From positions 2,134,001 through 2,198,000 of the forward strand of contig NZ_AP025226.1 in NCBI RefSeq assembly GCF_020886315.1: DNA of 64,000 nucleotides, in the 5' to 3' direction. How positions within the stretch are numbered: the stretch's first letter is position 1; each line of letters opens with the position of its first letter. This DNA is from Saccharolobus caldissimus. GTDB taxonomy: Archaea > Thermoproteota > Thermoprotei_A > Sulfolobales > Sulfolobaceae. Of this stretch, positions 19,869 to 28,592 are shown one piece after another. The notes under the pieces are model-generated. The model was given only the letters and a program-made list of their open reading frames with translations. It was not told the DNA's origin and made no database searches. The position numbers and the translations under genes are program-made.

Positions 19869-20258
19869 CTAACTTTTAAAGAAATTCCTCCCGAGTAAAC
19901 TAAATATTTTTTCTGTAAAATTTAGTATCTTTTCTGTTTTCTCTTTATCCATTTCTAATGGTATTGAATATCCCATACGGATTCTAATATCTGTTAATGT
20001 TCTTATCATCTCCTTTTCTTTAATCCTTATCTCCTCTAACGCTATGTTATTTGTGTATTTAGCTAGAATTCTAAGTAATCCGTCAAAATCTAGATACCAA
20101 GGAATATCAATTCCTAATTTTAATAATGACGCATTAAGTAGCATATAAAGAGCTTCTTCTGCTGCTATAACTGAAACCTCGTAGAAGCCATGTAAGAAAT
20201 TAAATTTTGATGCATTTAAAAAGTTGTAAGCTCTCTCGTAAAGGGAATCTAAATTCAT
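19869..20258 (-). CDS. HEPN-domain-like small protein
   Basis: The 129-residue all-helical protein resembles HEPN proteins: the first helices hold the pattern FYEVSVIAAEEALYMLLNASLL with small residues, as in many archaeal HEPN family members. The classic Rx4-6H ribonuclease motif is not clear; the matching segment RIRMGYSIP has the arginine but no histidine, so RNase activity is doubtful. Its last 30 bases overlap the end of the broken permease gene. It is divergent from an unknown 127-residue gene 27 bases away. Many HEPN proteins pair with MNT nucleotidyltransferases, but none is present here. Confidence 0.65.
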   Translation of the reverse strand: MNLDSLYERAYNFLNASKFNFLHGFYEVSVIAAEEALYMLLNASLLKLGIDIPWYLDFDGLLRILAKYTNNIALEEIRIKEKEMIRTLTDIRIRMGYSIPLEMDKEKTEKILNFTEKIFSLLGRNFFKS

Positions 20259-20285
20259 ATTTTACTAATTTGAATAGAGTATAAA

Positions 20286-20669
20286 ATGTTTGAGAACTTC
20301 TTTAACATATCGTTAAATAATGAGGAAGTATCGATTTTAGTAAAACAAAGGAGTTTGATTTGTATAGGAGTATATGTCAAGAGTGGTGAGTGGGATTCCT
20401 ACTGGGAATTAAGTGAATTAATTAAAAAGCCGGTTAGTAGAGATGCACCTAATTGTCAATATTTCGAATCAGGTGAAATCTTTAAGGTATTAGCTAAAGA
20501 TGTAATAAATTTGGTTAAAGAACATAATTTAATAGATATATGGAGAGGTCAAGTAGCTATTAGTATTACACCTAAAAGAAATTTTATCTTTCTAATTAAA
20601 ATATATGTAAAAAATGGTATTTTTGAGAAATATGATATATTTCATGAAGACCTCACGTTACAAAGTTAA
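20286..20669 (+). CDS. Conserved small protein of unknown function
   Basis: The 127-residue protein is not recognised. It looks soluble and alpha/beta, with strands ICIGVYVKSG and QVAISITPKRNFIFLIKIYV and a central charged helix. There are no cysteine motifs or membrane segments. It is divergent from the HEPN-like gene (27 bases apart) and overlaps the end of the thioesterase gene by 12 bases. The shared promoter region with the HEPN gene may mean joint control; a toxin-antitoxin role cannot be shown. Confidence 0.6.
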   Translation: MFENFFNISLNNEEVSILVKQRSLICIGVYVKSGEWDSYWELSELIKKPVSRDAPNCQYFESGEIFKVLAKDVINLVKEHNLIDIWRGQVAISITPKRNFIFLIKIYVKNGIFEKYDIFHEDLTLQS

Positions 20670-21059
20670 TTTGCTTATTATTTCCTTAGGCATTTCGACA
20701 GATTTCCATATTTTAGGGTTAATCGCTACTTGAATTACGTAACCTTCAGTTGTTAACTCGCCGTCCCTTAAAATTTTGAAGTCGAATCTAACTGTTTTAT
20801 TAGATAGTATTTTTGGGCTGAGAAGTATTGTAAGTTTGTCACCTAGTTTTACGGGTTTGTGATAAACTGCATGTGATTCCGCTATTACGAACCATAATTC
20901 CTCATTAACTATTGGATAAGGTATTCCTATTTTCTCTTGTATAAATTTTTCTATAGTATTTGTAAAAAATCTATAATATGCAGCGTAATGAGCTATGCCT
21001 TGAGCATCTGTATCATATATTCGTACTACGTCCTCAAATACATATTCAACGTTTTGCAT
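20658..21059 (-). CDS. 4HBT-type acyl-CoA thioesterase
   Basis: The 133-residue protein is a single hotdog-fold domain of the 4-hydroxybenzoyl-CoA thioesterase type, which hydrolyses acyl-CoA esters. The N-terminal signature VRIYDTDAQGIAHYAAYYRFF, with the catalytic Asp in the DTDAQG turn, is close to the family consensus, and the length is normal. Its natural substrate cannot be told from sequence. It starts 14 bases after the stop of cbiE in the same direction and may simply be carried on the cobalamin transcript; no step of corrin synthesis needs it. Confidence 0.88.
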   Translation of the reverse strand: MQNVEYVFEDVVRIYDTDAQGIAHYAAYYRFFTNTIEKFIQEKIGIPYPIVNEELWFVIAESHAVYHKPVKLGDKLTILLSPKILSNKTVRFDFKILRDGELTTEGYVIQVAINPKIWKSVEMPKEIISKLTL

Positions 21060-21073
21060 AACTATACTTATTA

Positions 21074-21739
21074 TTATTTAAGGAATATAGCCATTATCAC
21101 TAGATCACTAAACTGATAGGTCTCATTAATTAAGGACACTAAGTTATCGTATTGTTTAACTTTTTCGTCATCATAAGTTAATTTCTCAAAAACTATAACT
21201 CTACAGTTCACGTTTCTTTCATAAAGAAATTTGGCAAGCCTTTGAGGACCATCCCTATAAGGTTCTGGAATCACAATAGCCACTCTATTCATTTTTAGTA
21301 TATTTATGATATCATTAAGCATTCTATAATTGTCTCCTCTAGCGTGAAGAGTTACAAAACCTACGAAGTTCATGTCTAATCCTAGCTTAGCTAATGCGAT
21401 ATTAAGTGAGGACACTCCAGATATTATTTCAATTTTAACTCCTTTATCTGCACATAAATTTCTAATTTTTTCTACAAATTGCCAGTCAGATACTGATGGA
21501 TCTCCATGATTTAAAATCGCTATATTTTCTGTCTTACCCATCTCAATAGCCTTAGCTAATTGTTCTGTCTCATTTTTATAATTTAACACTATTACTTCTT
21601 TGCCGTTCAATATTTGTGAAAATCTATCAATTACACTTTTCCATCCTACTATTACTCTGCTATCTCTTATCGCTTTATATCCCTTTAACGTTAGATACTC
21701 AGGATCTCCTGGACCAACTCCTACTACATAGACTACCAT
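21074..21739 (-). CDS. cbiE: Cobalt-precorrin-7 (C5)-methyltransferase CbiE
   Basis: The enzyme methylates C5 of the corrin ring in the anaerobic cobalamin pathway, working with CbiT. The 221-residue protein has the tetrapyrrole methylase fold: the N-terminal VVGVGPGDPEYLTLKGYKAI motif, the GDPSVSDWQ segment after the central strand (a CbiE-like variation of the GDP-x-x-YG motif), and the IISGVSSLNIALAKLGL loop. Among the methylases of this operon, the GDPSVSDW form and the absence of a fused CbiT domain favour CbiE. The start lies 5 bases after the cbiG stop. Confidence 0.88.
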   Translation of the reverse strand: MVVYVVGVGPGDPEYLTLKGYKAIRDSRVIVGWKSVIDRFSQILNGKEVIVLNYKNETEQLAKAIEMGKTENIAILNHGDPSVSDWQFVEKIRNLCADKGVKIEIISGVSSLNIALAKLGLDMNFVGFVTLHARGDNYRMLNDIINILKMNRVAIVIPEPYRDGPQRLAKFLYERNVNCRVIVFEKLTYDDEKVKQYDNLVSLINETYQFSDLVIMAIFLK

Positions 21740-21744
21740 TCCCT

Positions 21745-22740
21745 TTACTCCTCCTCATAACTTGCTACTGCTATAGTTATGCTTTTACTCAGTGGGATTT
21801 TTCTTAAAATAAGTTTTGAAGACTTGCCTCCTGCAATAAGTGCAGAAACTTCTGCAACACCCTTAAGACCTAATTCCGTTAAAGTTTTACTGGGCGGTGT
21901 TAAACAAGGATTAGTGAAATTATTTATCTCATTCTCATTAATTAATCTAAATTTCACATTTAATTCTTCAGCTAATTTTCTCACCTCTTCCCTAATTGAC
22001 GCAATCACTCCTACTCTATTTATATCTACATTAAGCCTTTCCAAAATTTTATATATACCTTCTCTTATTTCACTTAAATTAACCTCCTTTTTAGAACCTA
22101 TACCTATAGCTAGTTTTAGTGGCTTTAACTTAACTATAATTTTATTACTATCATATTCTTTGTTATAATCGAGTGTAATTATATATTTACAATCTTCACT
22201 ATTAAATTTTATATTATTTTGGGATAGAGGTGGTATTTTATTAGCTCCAATTACACAAACAATTTCATCCCTTAATAACGCCGAATTAACCCTTACTATA
22301 GACTCTGGGTTAATAATTTTAGCTATTAAAATTTCCGCAATTTTCTCTACGCTTAATTTACCCTTAAGTTCAGCAGCAGTAGTTATTACAGCTGTTGCGT
22401 TAAACATTTGTGCTAGTTCCTTAGCTATTTCGTTAGCCCCCCAATGACCTCCTATCAGTGGAATAACGTAATTAATTTTATCGTCAATACATATCACTGG
22501 TGGGTCCTCATTCTTTGCCTTAGCGTATTTACAAACTATCCTAGTAGCGCCTTCTAACGCCATTATGAAAATTACTGCATTGTAACATTTCCAAATATCC
22601 TCTATTTTAGCCTCCTGATACCTATAATGGACAACTGGAATCTCAAGATTCCTTAATTTCTCTTTAATAATTTCCCCAGCCTTATATCCATCTTCTGAGG
22701 CAGAAATTAACGCTATACCCTTCCAAAGATTTTCTATCAT
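21745..22740 (-). CDS. cbiG: Cobalt-precorrin 5A hydrolase CbiG
   Basis: CbiG opens the lactone ring of cobalt-precorrin-5A and releases the two-carbon fragment. The N-terminal domain holds the family motif PLIGGHWGANEIAKELA, and the C-terminal domain has GIGSKKEVNL and later VAEVSALIAGGKSSKLILRK, as in full-length CbiG. I place the start at the ATG at 22740, two bases after the cbiF stop and behind a GGAGG sequence; an ATG at 22764 would add eight residues and overlap cbiF. The length of 331 residues is normal. Confidence 0.9.
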   Translation of the reverse strand: MIENLWKGIALISASEDGYKAGEIIKEKLRNLEIPVVHYRYQEAKIEDIWKCYNAVIFIMALEGATRIVCKYAKAKNEDPPVICIDDKINYVIPLIGGHWGANEIAKELAQMFNATAVITTAAELKGKLSVEKIAEILIAKIINPESIVRVNSALLRDEIVCVIGANKIPPLSQNNIKFNSEDCKYIITLDYNKEYDSNKIIVKLKPLKLAIGIGSKKEVNLSEIREGIYKILERLNVDINRVGVIASIREEVRKLAEELNVKFRLINENEINNFTNPCLTPPSKTLTELGLKGVAEVSALIAGGKSSKLILRKIPLSKSITIAVASYEEE

Positions 22741-22742
22741 TG

Positions 22743-23531
22743 TTAATCTTCCTCCGTTTTCCAAGGTCTATAAGAGTGATTATGCCTAGGATCATAAACG
22801 CTAGATTTAACCATGTTCTTAATTGAATTTGGATCTGCTGAGAGCCCCACTATGATTACTGAATCTCTATATATTTTAGCCTCCCTTACTTTACTTACAA
22901 TATCCCTTAAAGTACCCTTGATTATCTTCTGTTCTGGCCAAGTAGCTTTATAAACTACTATAACAGGGGTATCGTCATCAAGTCCACCCTCTTTTAATTC
23001 GTTTACAACTCTATCAATTATATGAATTCCAGTGTAAATTACCATAGTAGCCCCTATTTTAACCATTTTAGCGAAATCTTTTATAGAACCCTGCATTGGA
23101 ACTCTGAGTGAAGCTCTCGTTATTATTACAGTCTGTGCTAACTTAGGGACAGTTAACTCTATGGGTATTACAGAAGCTGCGGCAATAGCTGCAGTAATTC
23201 CTGGTATTACCTCGTAAGGTATACCTGCGGCATCCAATGCCCACATCTCCTCGAATAAGGCTCCGTAAATCGAGGAATCTCCAGATTTAAGCCTCACAAC
23301 TAGTTTTCCTTCACTTGCTTTTTTCACCATTAATTCAACTATTTCGTTAAGGGTTAACGGTGCACTATTGTATATCTCAGCGTCTTTACGAGCCCACTTT
23401 AATAGTTCTGGGTTAACTAAAGAACCCGCGTATATAATTACATCTGCTATTTCTATGTATTTCTTACCTTTTACAGTTATTAGCTCTGGGTCTCCGGGAC
23501 CTGCTCCTACAAAAACTACTTTTCCTTTCAT
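22743..23531 (-). CDS. cbiF: Cobalt-precorrin-4 (C11)-methyltransferase CbiF
   Basis: This 262-residue tetrapyrrole methylase adds a methyl group at C11. It has VVFVGAGPGDPELITVKGKKYI at the start, VRLKSGDSSIYGALFEEMWAL in the GDP-x-x-YG position, and the CbiF/CobM-type start of a later segment, IIYAGSLVNPELLKWARKDA. The AGSLV segment is characteristic of C11-methylases. Its start overlaps the stop of cbiL by four bases. The C-terminal tail with YDPRHNHSYRPW is also typical. Confidence 0.93.
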   Translation of the reverse strand: MKGKVVFVGAGPGDPELITVKGKKYIEIADVIIYAGSLVNPELLKWARKDAEIYNSAPLTLNEIVELMVKKASEGKLVVRLKSGDSSIYGALFEEMWALDAAGIPYEVIPGITAAIAAASVIPIELTVPKLAQTVIITRASLRVPMQGSIKDFAKMVKIGATMVIYTGIHIIDRVVNELKEGGLDDDTPVIVVYKATWPEQKIIKGTLRDIVSKVREAKIYRDSVIIVGLSADPNSIKNMVKSSVYDPRHNHSYRPWKTEED

Positions 23532-24202
23532 TCTTCCTTATCCCTCCTAATTGCTATTACCATAGAGAAATAATCCTTGTCCGAAATTTTTTCATTCAAC
23601 TTGATTATCTTTTCCTCACTCATGAAACACCTTTTAGCATATATTAAGTTATAATTTGACCTAAGAAGATCAAGTAGATTTTCTATATTTTCATTAGTTT
23701 TTAAAACAATAATAGTATCGAAAAATTCTTTAGCTTTTTCTATTTTATCTAATCTTGAGGCAGGTATAATTGCTATTGTCTCATCAGAATTGGCGAGAGA
23801 AATGTGTGCTTTTGAAGCGCATGCAGTTATGGAACTAACTCCTGGAATGATTTCTATATTAATTTCGCAAGGTATCTTATCCTTTATTCTAAAGAAAGTA
23901 CTGTATAAAGTAGGATCCCCTAATGTAACGAATGCTGCTTCATACTCTCTAGTTTCATCACATATCTTTTTACCTAATTCCTTTAATTCCTCCTCTTTAA
24001 CATTTTTTGACATAGGGAAACCAAGCAATATTAATCTAGAATTATTTCCGGCATATTTTTTAACTATATTTTCGGCTAAGCTTCTATTAGTTCCAGTAGA
24101 ATAAGGTATGAAGATTGTCCTAACATTAGATAGTATCTTTACCGCCTTTAATGTTATTAATTCCTCATCTCCTGGACCTAAACCTATTACATATAATTTC
24201 AT
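23528..24202 (-). CDS. cbiL: Cobalt-precorrin-2 (C20)-methyltransferase CbiL
   Basis: This 224-residue tetrapyrrole methylase adds the C20 methyl group. It begins with LYVIGLGPGDEELITLKAVKIL and contains FVTLGDPTLYSTFFRI, the GDPTLYST form typical of CbiL/CobI, and IEIIPGVSSITACASKAHISLA. It overlaps cbiT upstream and cbiF downstream by four bases each, so the genes are translationally coupled. The tail lacks any extra domain. Confidence 0.92.
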   Translation of the reverse strand: MKLYVIGLGPGDEELITLKAVKILSNVRTIFIPYSTGTNRSLAENIVKKYAGNNSRLILLGFPMSKNVKEEELKELGKKICDETREYEAAFVTLGDPTLYSTFFRIKDKIPCEINIEIIPGVSSITACASKAHISLANSDETIAIIPASRLDKIEKAKEFFDTIIVLKTNENIENLLDLLRSNYNLIYAKRCFMSEEKIIKLNEKISDKDYFSMVIAIRRDKEE

Positions 24203-24804
24203 TTTTTCTCACCTACAATTATAAAGATTGGATTTCTTGAAATCATTGCAGTTCCCATTCTAGTTTTCATACCCTTTGCAACTATAATTTCTGTTACTTC
24301 TATATTCTCAAATCCTATATCTTCCATAGAATTTATCGCATTATTTACAGTTTCTATTAAGATTGCGTCAATAGCTACTCTTCCTCCGTTCTTTAAAATA
24401 TTCCAACTAGCTTTCAATATTTCCCTGATTTTTTCTGATCCACCCCCAATAAATATTCTATCAAATTTCTCACTTAATGTATATAATATTTCTGGTGCCT
24501 TCCCTTTAATTAGAATTACATTACCAATAATTCCGAATTTTTCTAGGTTTTTTCTAGTTAAATTTATTGCCTTCTCATCTTTATCAATAGCGTACACTTT
24601 TCCTTCACTCCCTACTATTAATGATGCTTCGACAGTTACGCTGCCAGTGCCACAGCCTAAGTCTAAGAAAATATCGCCTTTTTTCACTCTTAATTTAGAT
24701 AAGGCTAACGCTCTAATCTCCTCCTTAGTCATAGGTATTTCCTCATCCCTTTCAAAATAACTGTCTGGAATTCCAGGTACGTTATATTCCCATCTCATTA
24801 ACAA
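24199..24804 (-). CDS. cbiT: Cobalt-precorrin-6B (C15)-methyltransferase (decarboxylating) CbiT
   Basis: CbiT methylates C15 and removes the acetate carboxyl on ring C. The 201-residue protein is a class I SAM methyltransferase: motif I is [15 protein letters not shown], preceded by the family's [28 protein letters not shown] segment. The latter, with the x-TK-x-EIR pattern, is a hallmark of CbiT. It overlaps cbiD by seven bases and cbiL by four. Confidence 0.94.
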   Translation of the reverse strand: MLMRWEYNVPGIPDSYFERDEEIPMTKEEIRALALSKLRVKKGDIFLDLGCGTGSVTVEASLIVGSEGKVYAIDKDEKAINLTRKNLEKFGIIGNVILIKGKAPEILYTLSEKFDRIFIGGGSEKIREILKASWNILKNGGRVAIDAILIETVNNAINSMEDIGFENIEVTEIIVAKGMKTRMGTAMISRNPIFIIVGEKK

Positions 24805-25850
24805 CCAACCCTACTTAAAATTTCATTATCGTAATCAAAAATAATAACACAAAAATTTGTATTTTCATTAAAGCTCCTTATTCTAGATATTATTCTCTCG
24901 GCTACTATTTCCATAACCTTTTTTCTCTCCTCTTTACTCATGTACGTAAAAGCCTCTTCTACAGTAAGAGAATTTGCTATTTTAACTATTATGTCGTAAG
25001 GTAATTTAGCTAACACTGAGGCATGAGTTAGAGATTCTATTCTAGCATCACCTTGCGAATAATGGGTGTTTAAAATTCCAGCGTAAACTTTGAGCAGTTT
25101 GGCGGGTAAGCCTGCTAATATAACCTTCTTAAACATACTAGAAGCTATTTTTATAGACTCGCCTATTCTATCCCCAACTTTTACTATGGCATTACTATCG
25201 AATAGTAAAGACGATAATTTAGCCGCAGTATTTCCAGGGGCTATTACTACATATTCAAAGGATTGTCTTATTACATTTAGTTCGCATTTTATATGATCTA
25301 TGTATTCCTCATCGCTAACTGGAGTCTCTATTCCAGTAGTTCCTAGAATCGATATACCTCCTACTATTCCAACTAACTTATTCATAGTTCTTTCAGCTAT
25401 TACTTCCCCTTCTGGAACTTCAATTAAGACCTCAATTCCCTTGTCTGTAACTTCCCTTATTGCACTAATTATCATTTCTTTAACTATTGGACTTATTGCC
25501 TTCTCTCCGACATTTACTTTTAACCCATCTCTTGTCACAATTCCTATTCCCTTTCCTCCTAAAATTGTTACGTCGGAACTCCTATCGTTTAATTTAACGC
25601 AAGATCTTATAATTATTCCGTTAAGAATATCTGGATTATCTCCAGAAAACTTCCTTACTTCAGCGCATACAAGCTCTTTTATTTTCTCAACCTTCTCAAC
25701 TTGTATTTCTAGTCTTAATCCTATTGGTGTGGGAATTACAACTGACTTTGGAATTTCACCAGTCATTAAAGTAATTACCGCAGCCTTGGAGGCTGCAGCT
25801 GCAGCCGCACCGGTAGTTATGCCAAAGCGTTTTAAAGTGTTTATTATCAT
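24798..25850 (-). CDS. cbiD: Cobalt-precorrin-5B (C1)-methyltransferase CbiD
   Basis: CbiD adds the C1 methyl group in the anaerobic pathway. The 350-residue protein has the family start [22 protein letters not shown] (T-x-G-A/T-C-A-x-AA-like), the central [16 protein letters not shown] segment and [12 protein letters not shown]. The cysteine normally seen in the TTGxCA motif is alanine here. It marks the anaerobic, cobalt-early route together with CbiG. The start overlaps the cbiH stop by four bases. Confidence 0.93.
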   Translation of the reverse strand: MIINTLKRFGITTGAAAAAASKAAVITLMTGEIPKSVVIPTPIGLRLEIQVEKVEKIKELVCAEVRKFSGDNPDILNGIIIRSCVKLNDRSSDVTILGGKGIGIVTRDGLKVNVGEKAISPIVKEMIISAIREVTDKGIEVLIEVPEGEVIAERTMNKLVGIVGGISILGTTGIETPVSDEEYIDHIKCELNVIRQSFEYVVIAPGNTAAKLSSLLFDSNAIVKVGDRIGESIKIASSMFKKVILAGLPAKLLKVYAGILNTHYSQGDARIESLTHASVLAKLPYDIIVKIANSLTVEEAFTYMSKEERKKVMEIVAERIISRIRSFNENTNFCVIIFDYDNEILSRVGC

Positions 25851-26590
25851 ATTTCGTATTTCCTCTCATAGCCTCTTGGTGTTATCATATAATTCTTATA
25901 TCGATATGTTAAAGAATTGCCAATTATCATAGTTGTCGTCATCCCTATATCCTCCATATAATCCCTCCATGAGGATATAGTAGTTAGTATAATGTTTTCG
26001 TCATCTCTATAAGCACTCTTAACAATCCCTACTGGAGTATTAGGCTTTCTATACTTAGATACGATCTCCATTGCGTCCATTAAGAGCTTTTTATTTATAG
26101 GATTGTAAAATACTATCACAAAATCTCCCTCAGCAGCCTTAGTGACTTTATGTAATATCTCCCCTGCTGGGATGAGTAGATCGCTTAAACTTATCACTAC
26201 GAAATCTAGGGAAAGAGGACTGCCTAATTTAGCCGCTGCCGCTAATGCTGCTGTAACACCTGGAACTACTTCAATATCTATATCCAGTTTTCTTCTCGCA
26301 AGTAAATCGAAAACTAATCCAGCCATTCCGTAAACCTGAGGATCTCCGCTTGATACTAAAGATACTATGTTCTTAGGCTCTAACGCTTTTTCAATTGCAG
26401 TATTAGCCCTAAATATTTCTTCCTTCATTTTGGCACCTATTACTTCTTTCCCATCTAATACGTCAGCTATTAATTTCAAATAAGTATTATAGCCTATTAT
26501 TACGTTTGAGCTTTGAAGCACTTCTTGAGCCTTTATCGTCCTTTGATCTTTAGAACCAGGACCTATTCCTACAATATATAATTTACCCAT
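25847..26590 (-). CDS. cbiH: Cobalt-precorrin-3B (C17)-methyltransferase CbiH
   Basis: This 247-residue tetrapyrrole methylase forms the contracted corrin ring by C17 methylation. It has [22 protein letters not shown] (GPGS, typical of CbiH/CobJ), [33 protein letters not shown] and [23 protein letters not shown]. The GYNTY segment and the late FYNPINKK segment are CbiH-specific. It starts 3 bases after the stop of the cbiX-cbiC fusion. Confidence 0.94.
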   Translation of the reverse strand: MGKLYIVGIGPGSKDQRTIKAQEVLQSSNVIIGYNTYLKLIADVLDGKEVIGAKMKEEIFRANTAIEKALEPKNIVSLVSSGDPQVYGMAGLVFDLLARRKLDIDIEVVPGVTAALAAAAKLGSPLSLDFVVISLSDLLIPAGEILHKVTKAAEGDFVIVFYNPINKKLLMDAMEIVSKYRKPNTPVGIVKSAYRDDENIILTTISSWRDYMEDIGMTTTMIIGNSLTYRYKNYMITPRGYERKYEI

Positions 26591-26593
26591 ATC

Positions 26594-27595
26594 TCATCCC
26601 TCAAGGGCTAATCTAATTATCTCATTAATTATCGCTACTGCTACTCCACTTCCGCCATAAGTACCAGTTACTACAACTGACGGGATACTACTTTTTATCA
26701 ATGCTTCCTTAGAATCTTTTGCATTAGTAAAACCTGGGGGTGATGCTACAATAAATGGAATATCAATTCCCTCCTTAACTATTTTTAACGTTTCAATTAA
26801 CGCAGTAGGGGCATTACCTATTACAACAACTTTCCCACCTTCCTTTAAGGCGATTCTCATCGATGCGGCAGCTCTAGTTATTCCTAATTTTTTCGAGAGA
26901 TCCTTTACTTTATCATCGTCTATCATGCACGTTATTTTTTTCCACCTTATTCCTGCAGCAACCATTTTTACATCAGTGACTATTTCAGACTCTGCTCTTA
27001 TCGCCTCTATTCCTGCATCTAAATTATTTATTCTAATGAATTTAGCGATTTCAGGATTTCCTGACGCAAATATTGCCTTTGCCACGATTCTCCTCTCCCT
27101 CTCATCCTTAATGTCTAGACTAGATAGTATCATGTTCATACTATTCTCCTCTATTTCTAATGGGTCCTCTACTACATTAGTAATGTCTGGGAATAACTTT
27201 AAAGCCCTAGCTAATCTATAATATAATGATAAGGTCACTAAAGGAGAGGACGCCAAAGGTTCTGTTACGTATATATATACTTCTTTTCCATATATGTTAG
27301 TTTTAACCCAGTCGTTCAATCTATTTACTTTAATAAATTCCATTATATCTCTAAATACGTGATTTCCCCTACCTAGAAACACTAATCCAATTACAATTCT
27401 TTCAAAACCTTTATTTACAATATTACGTAATAGCTCCCGCCAATCTGGTTTTGCGAATTCATTATACGTTAAGTATACTGGTAGATTTACCCTTTTTTCT
27501 ATATACGATATTAAATTTTCTATATCCTCATTATAAGTTTCCCTTCTTGAACCATGTCCTATAAGTAGTACTGCAGTATTGGATAGACTATCCAC
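26594..27595 (-). CDS. cbiXC: Fusion of small cobaltochelatase CbiX and precorrin-8X methylmutase CbiC
   Basis: Two enzymes of the cobalamin pathway are joined in one 333-residue chain. Residues 1-120 resemble the short archaeal cobaltochelatase CbiX(S), with LLIGHGSRRETYN (metal-site His) near residue 11 and IVIGLVFLGRGNHVFRDI with the second His. Residues 130-333 resemble CbiC, which moves the methyl group from C11 to C12: the segments DPLEIEENSMNMI, TDVKMVAAGI, VIGNAPTAL and VVTGTYGGSGVAVAIINEI are characteristic. The first and a late step are thus fused. The start is GTG at 27595, and a TATA-like element at 27616-27625 lies 25 bases before it, so this gene heads the operon. Confidence 0.9.
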   Translation of the reverse strand: MDSLSNTAVLLIGHGSRRETYNEDIENLISYIEKRVNLPVYLTYNEFAKPDWRELLRNIVNKGFERIVIGLVFLGRGNHVFRDIMEFIKVNRLNDWVKTNIYGKEVYIYVTEPLASSPLVTLSLYYRLARALKLFPDITNVVEDPLEIEENSMNMILSSLDIKDERERRIVAKAIFASGNPEIAKFIRINNLDAGIEAIRAESEIVTDVKMVAAGIRWKKITCMIDDDKVKDLSKKLGITRAAASMRIALKEGGKVVVIGNAPTALIETLKIVKEGIDIPFIVASPPGFTNAKDSKEALIKSSIPSVVVTGTYGGSGVAVAIINEIIRLALEG

Positions 27596-27988
27596 ACCTC
27601 TATTTAATATGTCTAGTATTTAAACATTACATTATAAGAACTCTCATAAAATATCATAGGATTTTAACTATATTTAAAGTAAAAATTTTGCGTATAATAA
27701 GTGTAAGATATTAAACTATTTTCATTATTTAGAGTAAAATTTAACTAAAATCTTATATTTTTATGATAATTACTATATTTGGTCTTTGAATTATTTACAT
27801 CTTGGACACTCTCCAACTTATCAATAAAAACCAGATTCGCAGCTTAGTGATTACAACTGAAGCATGCATTAATAATTAAAGTTCAGTGTTTTTAACTAAG
27901 TCTGTTCCCCTAAATTAATGAGCATGATTTAGCAAGTGTTAACTCGATGTCAATAAGAATATATATGCGTATATGCAAATAATATTGT
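27596..27988. other. Intergenic region between cobalamin operon and vapB
   Basis: About 390 AT-rich bases between divergent genes. The left end holds the cobalamin operon promoter, the right end the vapB promoter. I see no coding remnant and no conserved cobalamin riboswitch elements. Confidence 0.7.
27962..27976 (+). promoter_or_regulatory. Direct repeat over the vapB promoter
   Basis: TATATGC occurs twice, at 27962-27968 and 27970-27976, about 26 bases before the vapB ATG. It therefore overlaps the expected TATA element. Ribbon-helix-helix antitoxins usually bind such repeats and repress their own operon; this is inference from position. Confidence 0.4.
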
Positions 27989-28249
27989 ATGAAAACTATA
28001 ACTATCAAAGTACCAGATGAGCTTTATAATAGAATGAGGAGACATAAGGAGATAAATTGGAATGAGATCATTAGGAATGCAATTAAAGCTGAATTAGATA
28101 AGATAGAAAATGTGAGTACAGGTAGTGAAATTGTAGAGAGGCTTAAAAAATTAGGAATAGAAGAGAAGGACATAGTTGCAGAACCTCCTCAAGGTGAAGA
28201 AGAATTTCAGAAAGAGCTAAAGAGAAAATCTACGATACAAATGTTCTGA
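27989..28249 (+). CDS. vapB: VapB-type antitoxin (ribbon-helix-helix/CopG-like)
   Basis: The 86-residue protein begins with TITIKVPDELYNRMRRHKEINWNEIIRNAIKAELD, a ribbon-helix-helix pattern in which a short strand (residues 2-8) contacts DNA. The charged tail (residues 45-86) is the likely toxin-binding part. It precedes and overlaps a PIN-domain gene, the normal VapBC order. The downstream toxin frame lacks an ordinary start codon, which may affect the pair. Confidence 0.82.
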   Translation: MKTITIKVPDELYNRMRRHKEINWNEIIRNAIKAELDKIENVSTGSEIVERLKKLGIEEKDIVAEPPQGEEEFQKELKRKSTIQMF

Positions 28250-28563
28250 TTGAGATTTATAAAAATAAGACTTTGCAAGAGAGGCTAGGCTCTATTATTA
28301 CAAGTATTTTAAACGTAATTGAATATCCTCCAATACTCGATCTTAAGGATAAGCTTTTGGCTATATATCCTACTAAAGCAAATTATGAACTGGCACTTAA
28401 AATTATGATCAAGTTAAGGAAGGTAGGAAAGCCTGTTAATGTGGTTGATATAATATTAGCATCAATTGCGATAAATCATAATATGATAGTAATAACAAAT
28501 GATAGAGACTTTGATCTAATTAAGAAAGTTGAGGAGAAATTGGAAATACAAGATAAACCTTAA
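28222..28563 (+). CDS. vapC: PIN-domain toxin VapC without a canonical start codon
   Basis: PIN-domain proteins of this kind cleave RNA. The frame opens after a TGA at 28195-28197 and holds a complete PIN N-terminus KIYDTNVLIEIYKN, overlapping the last bases of vapB. Acidic active-site positions are present: Asp in YDTN, Glu in NVIEYPP, Asp in VVDIILASIA and Asp in NDRDFD. No ATG, GTG or TTG lies before the YDTN motif; the first TTG is at 28273, after the first catalytic Asp. GAG at 28222, just before KIYD, stands where a GTG or ATG would be expected. Either a start mutation has silenced the toxin or an ATC/ATT codon is used. Confidence 0.7.
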   Translation, partial: EKIYDTNVLIEIYKNKTLQERLGSIITSILNVIEYPPILDLKDKLLAIYPTKANYELALKIMIKLRKVGKPVNVVDIILASIAINHNMIVITNDRDFDLIKKVEEKLEIQDKP

Positions 28564-28592
28564 GTCTTTTTAATTAATATTTGCCTTTAGAC

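Larger units (their letters stand above)
17130..19898 (+). pseudogene. APC-family amino-acid permease, broken by two frameshifts and an IS
   Basis: Family-like sequence starts at ATG 17130 but leaves frame in a run of seven A at 17134-17140; six A would give M-E-K-R followed by [21 protein letters not shown], a typical permease N-terminus. The reading continues to about 17638 and is then cut by an insertion sequence. It resumes near 18880 (VNVFKSKWGFRLVKFLG). A second shift follows near 19063, where one T seems lost: restoring it joins KALF to PHPVSLIATFF. The last part runs to 19898. The intact protein would have been a membrane transporter of about 500 residues with roughly twelve helices. 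The promoter still looks good. With three lesions it is very unlikely to be functional. Confidence 0.88.

Noticed and set aside
18856-19898. Two separate small membrane protein genes
   Set aside because: Both pieces align as consecutive parts of one permease once a single base near 19063 is restored.
27596-27988. Cobalamin riboswitch before the cobalamin operon
   Set aside because: No B12-box-like sequence is seen, and the TATA element lies only 25 bases before the GTG, leaving no room for a leader.
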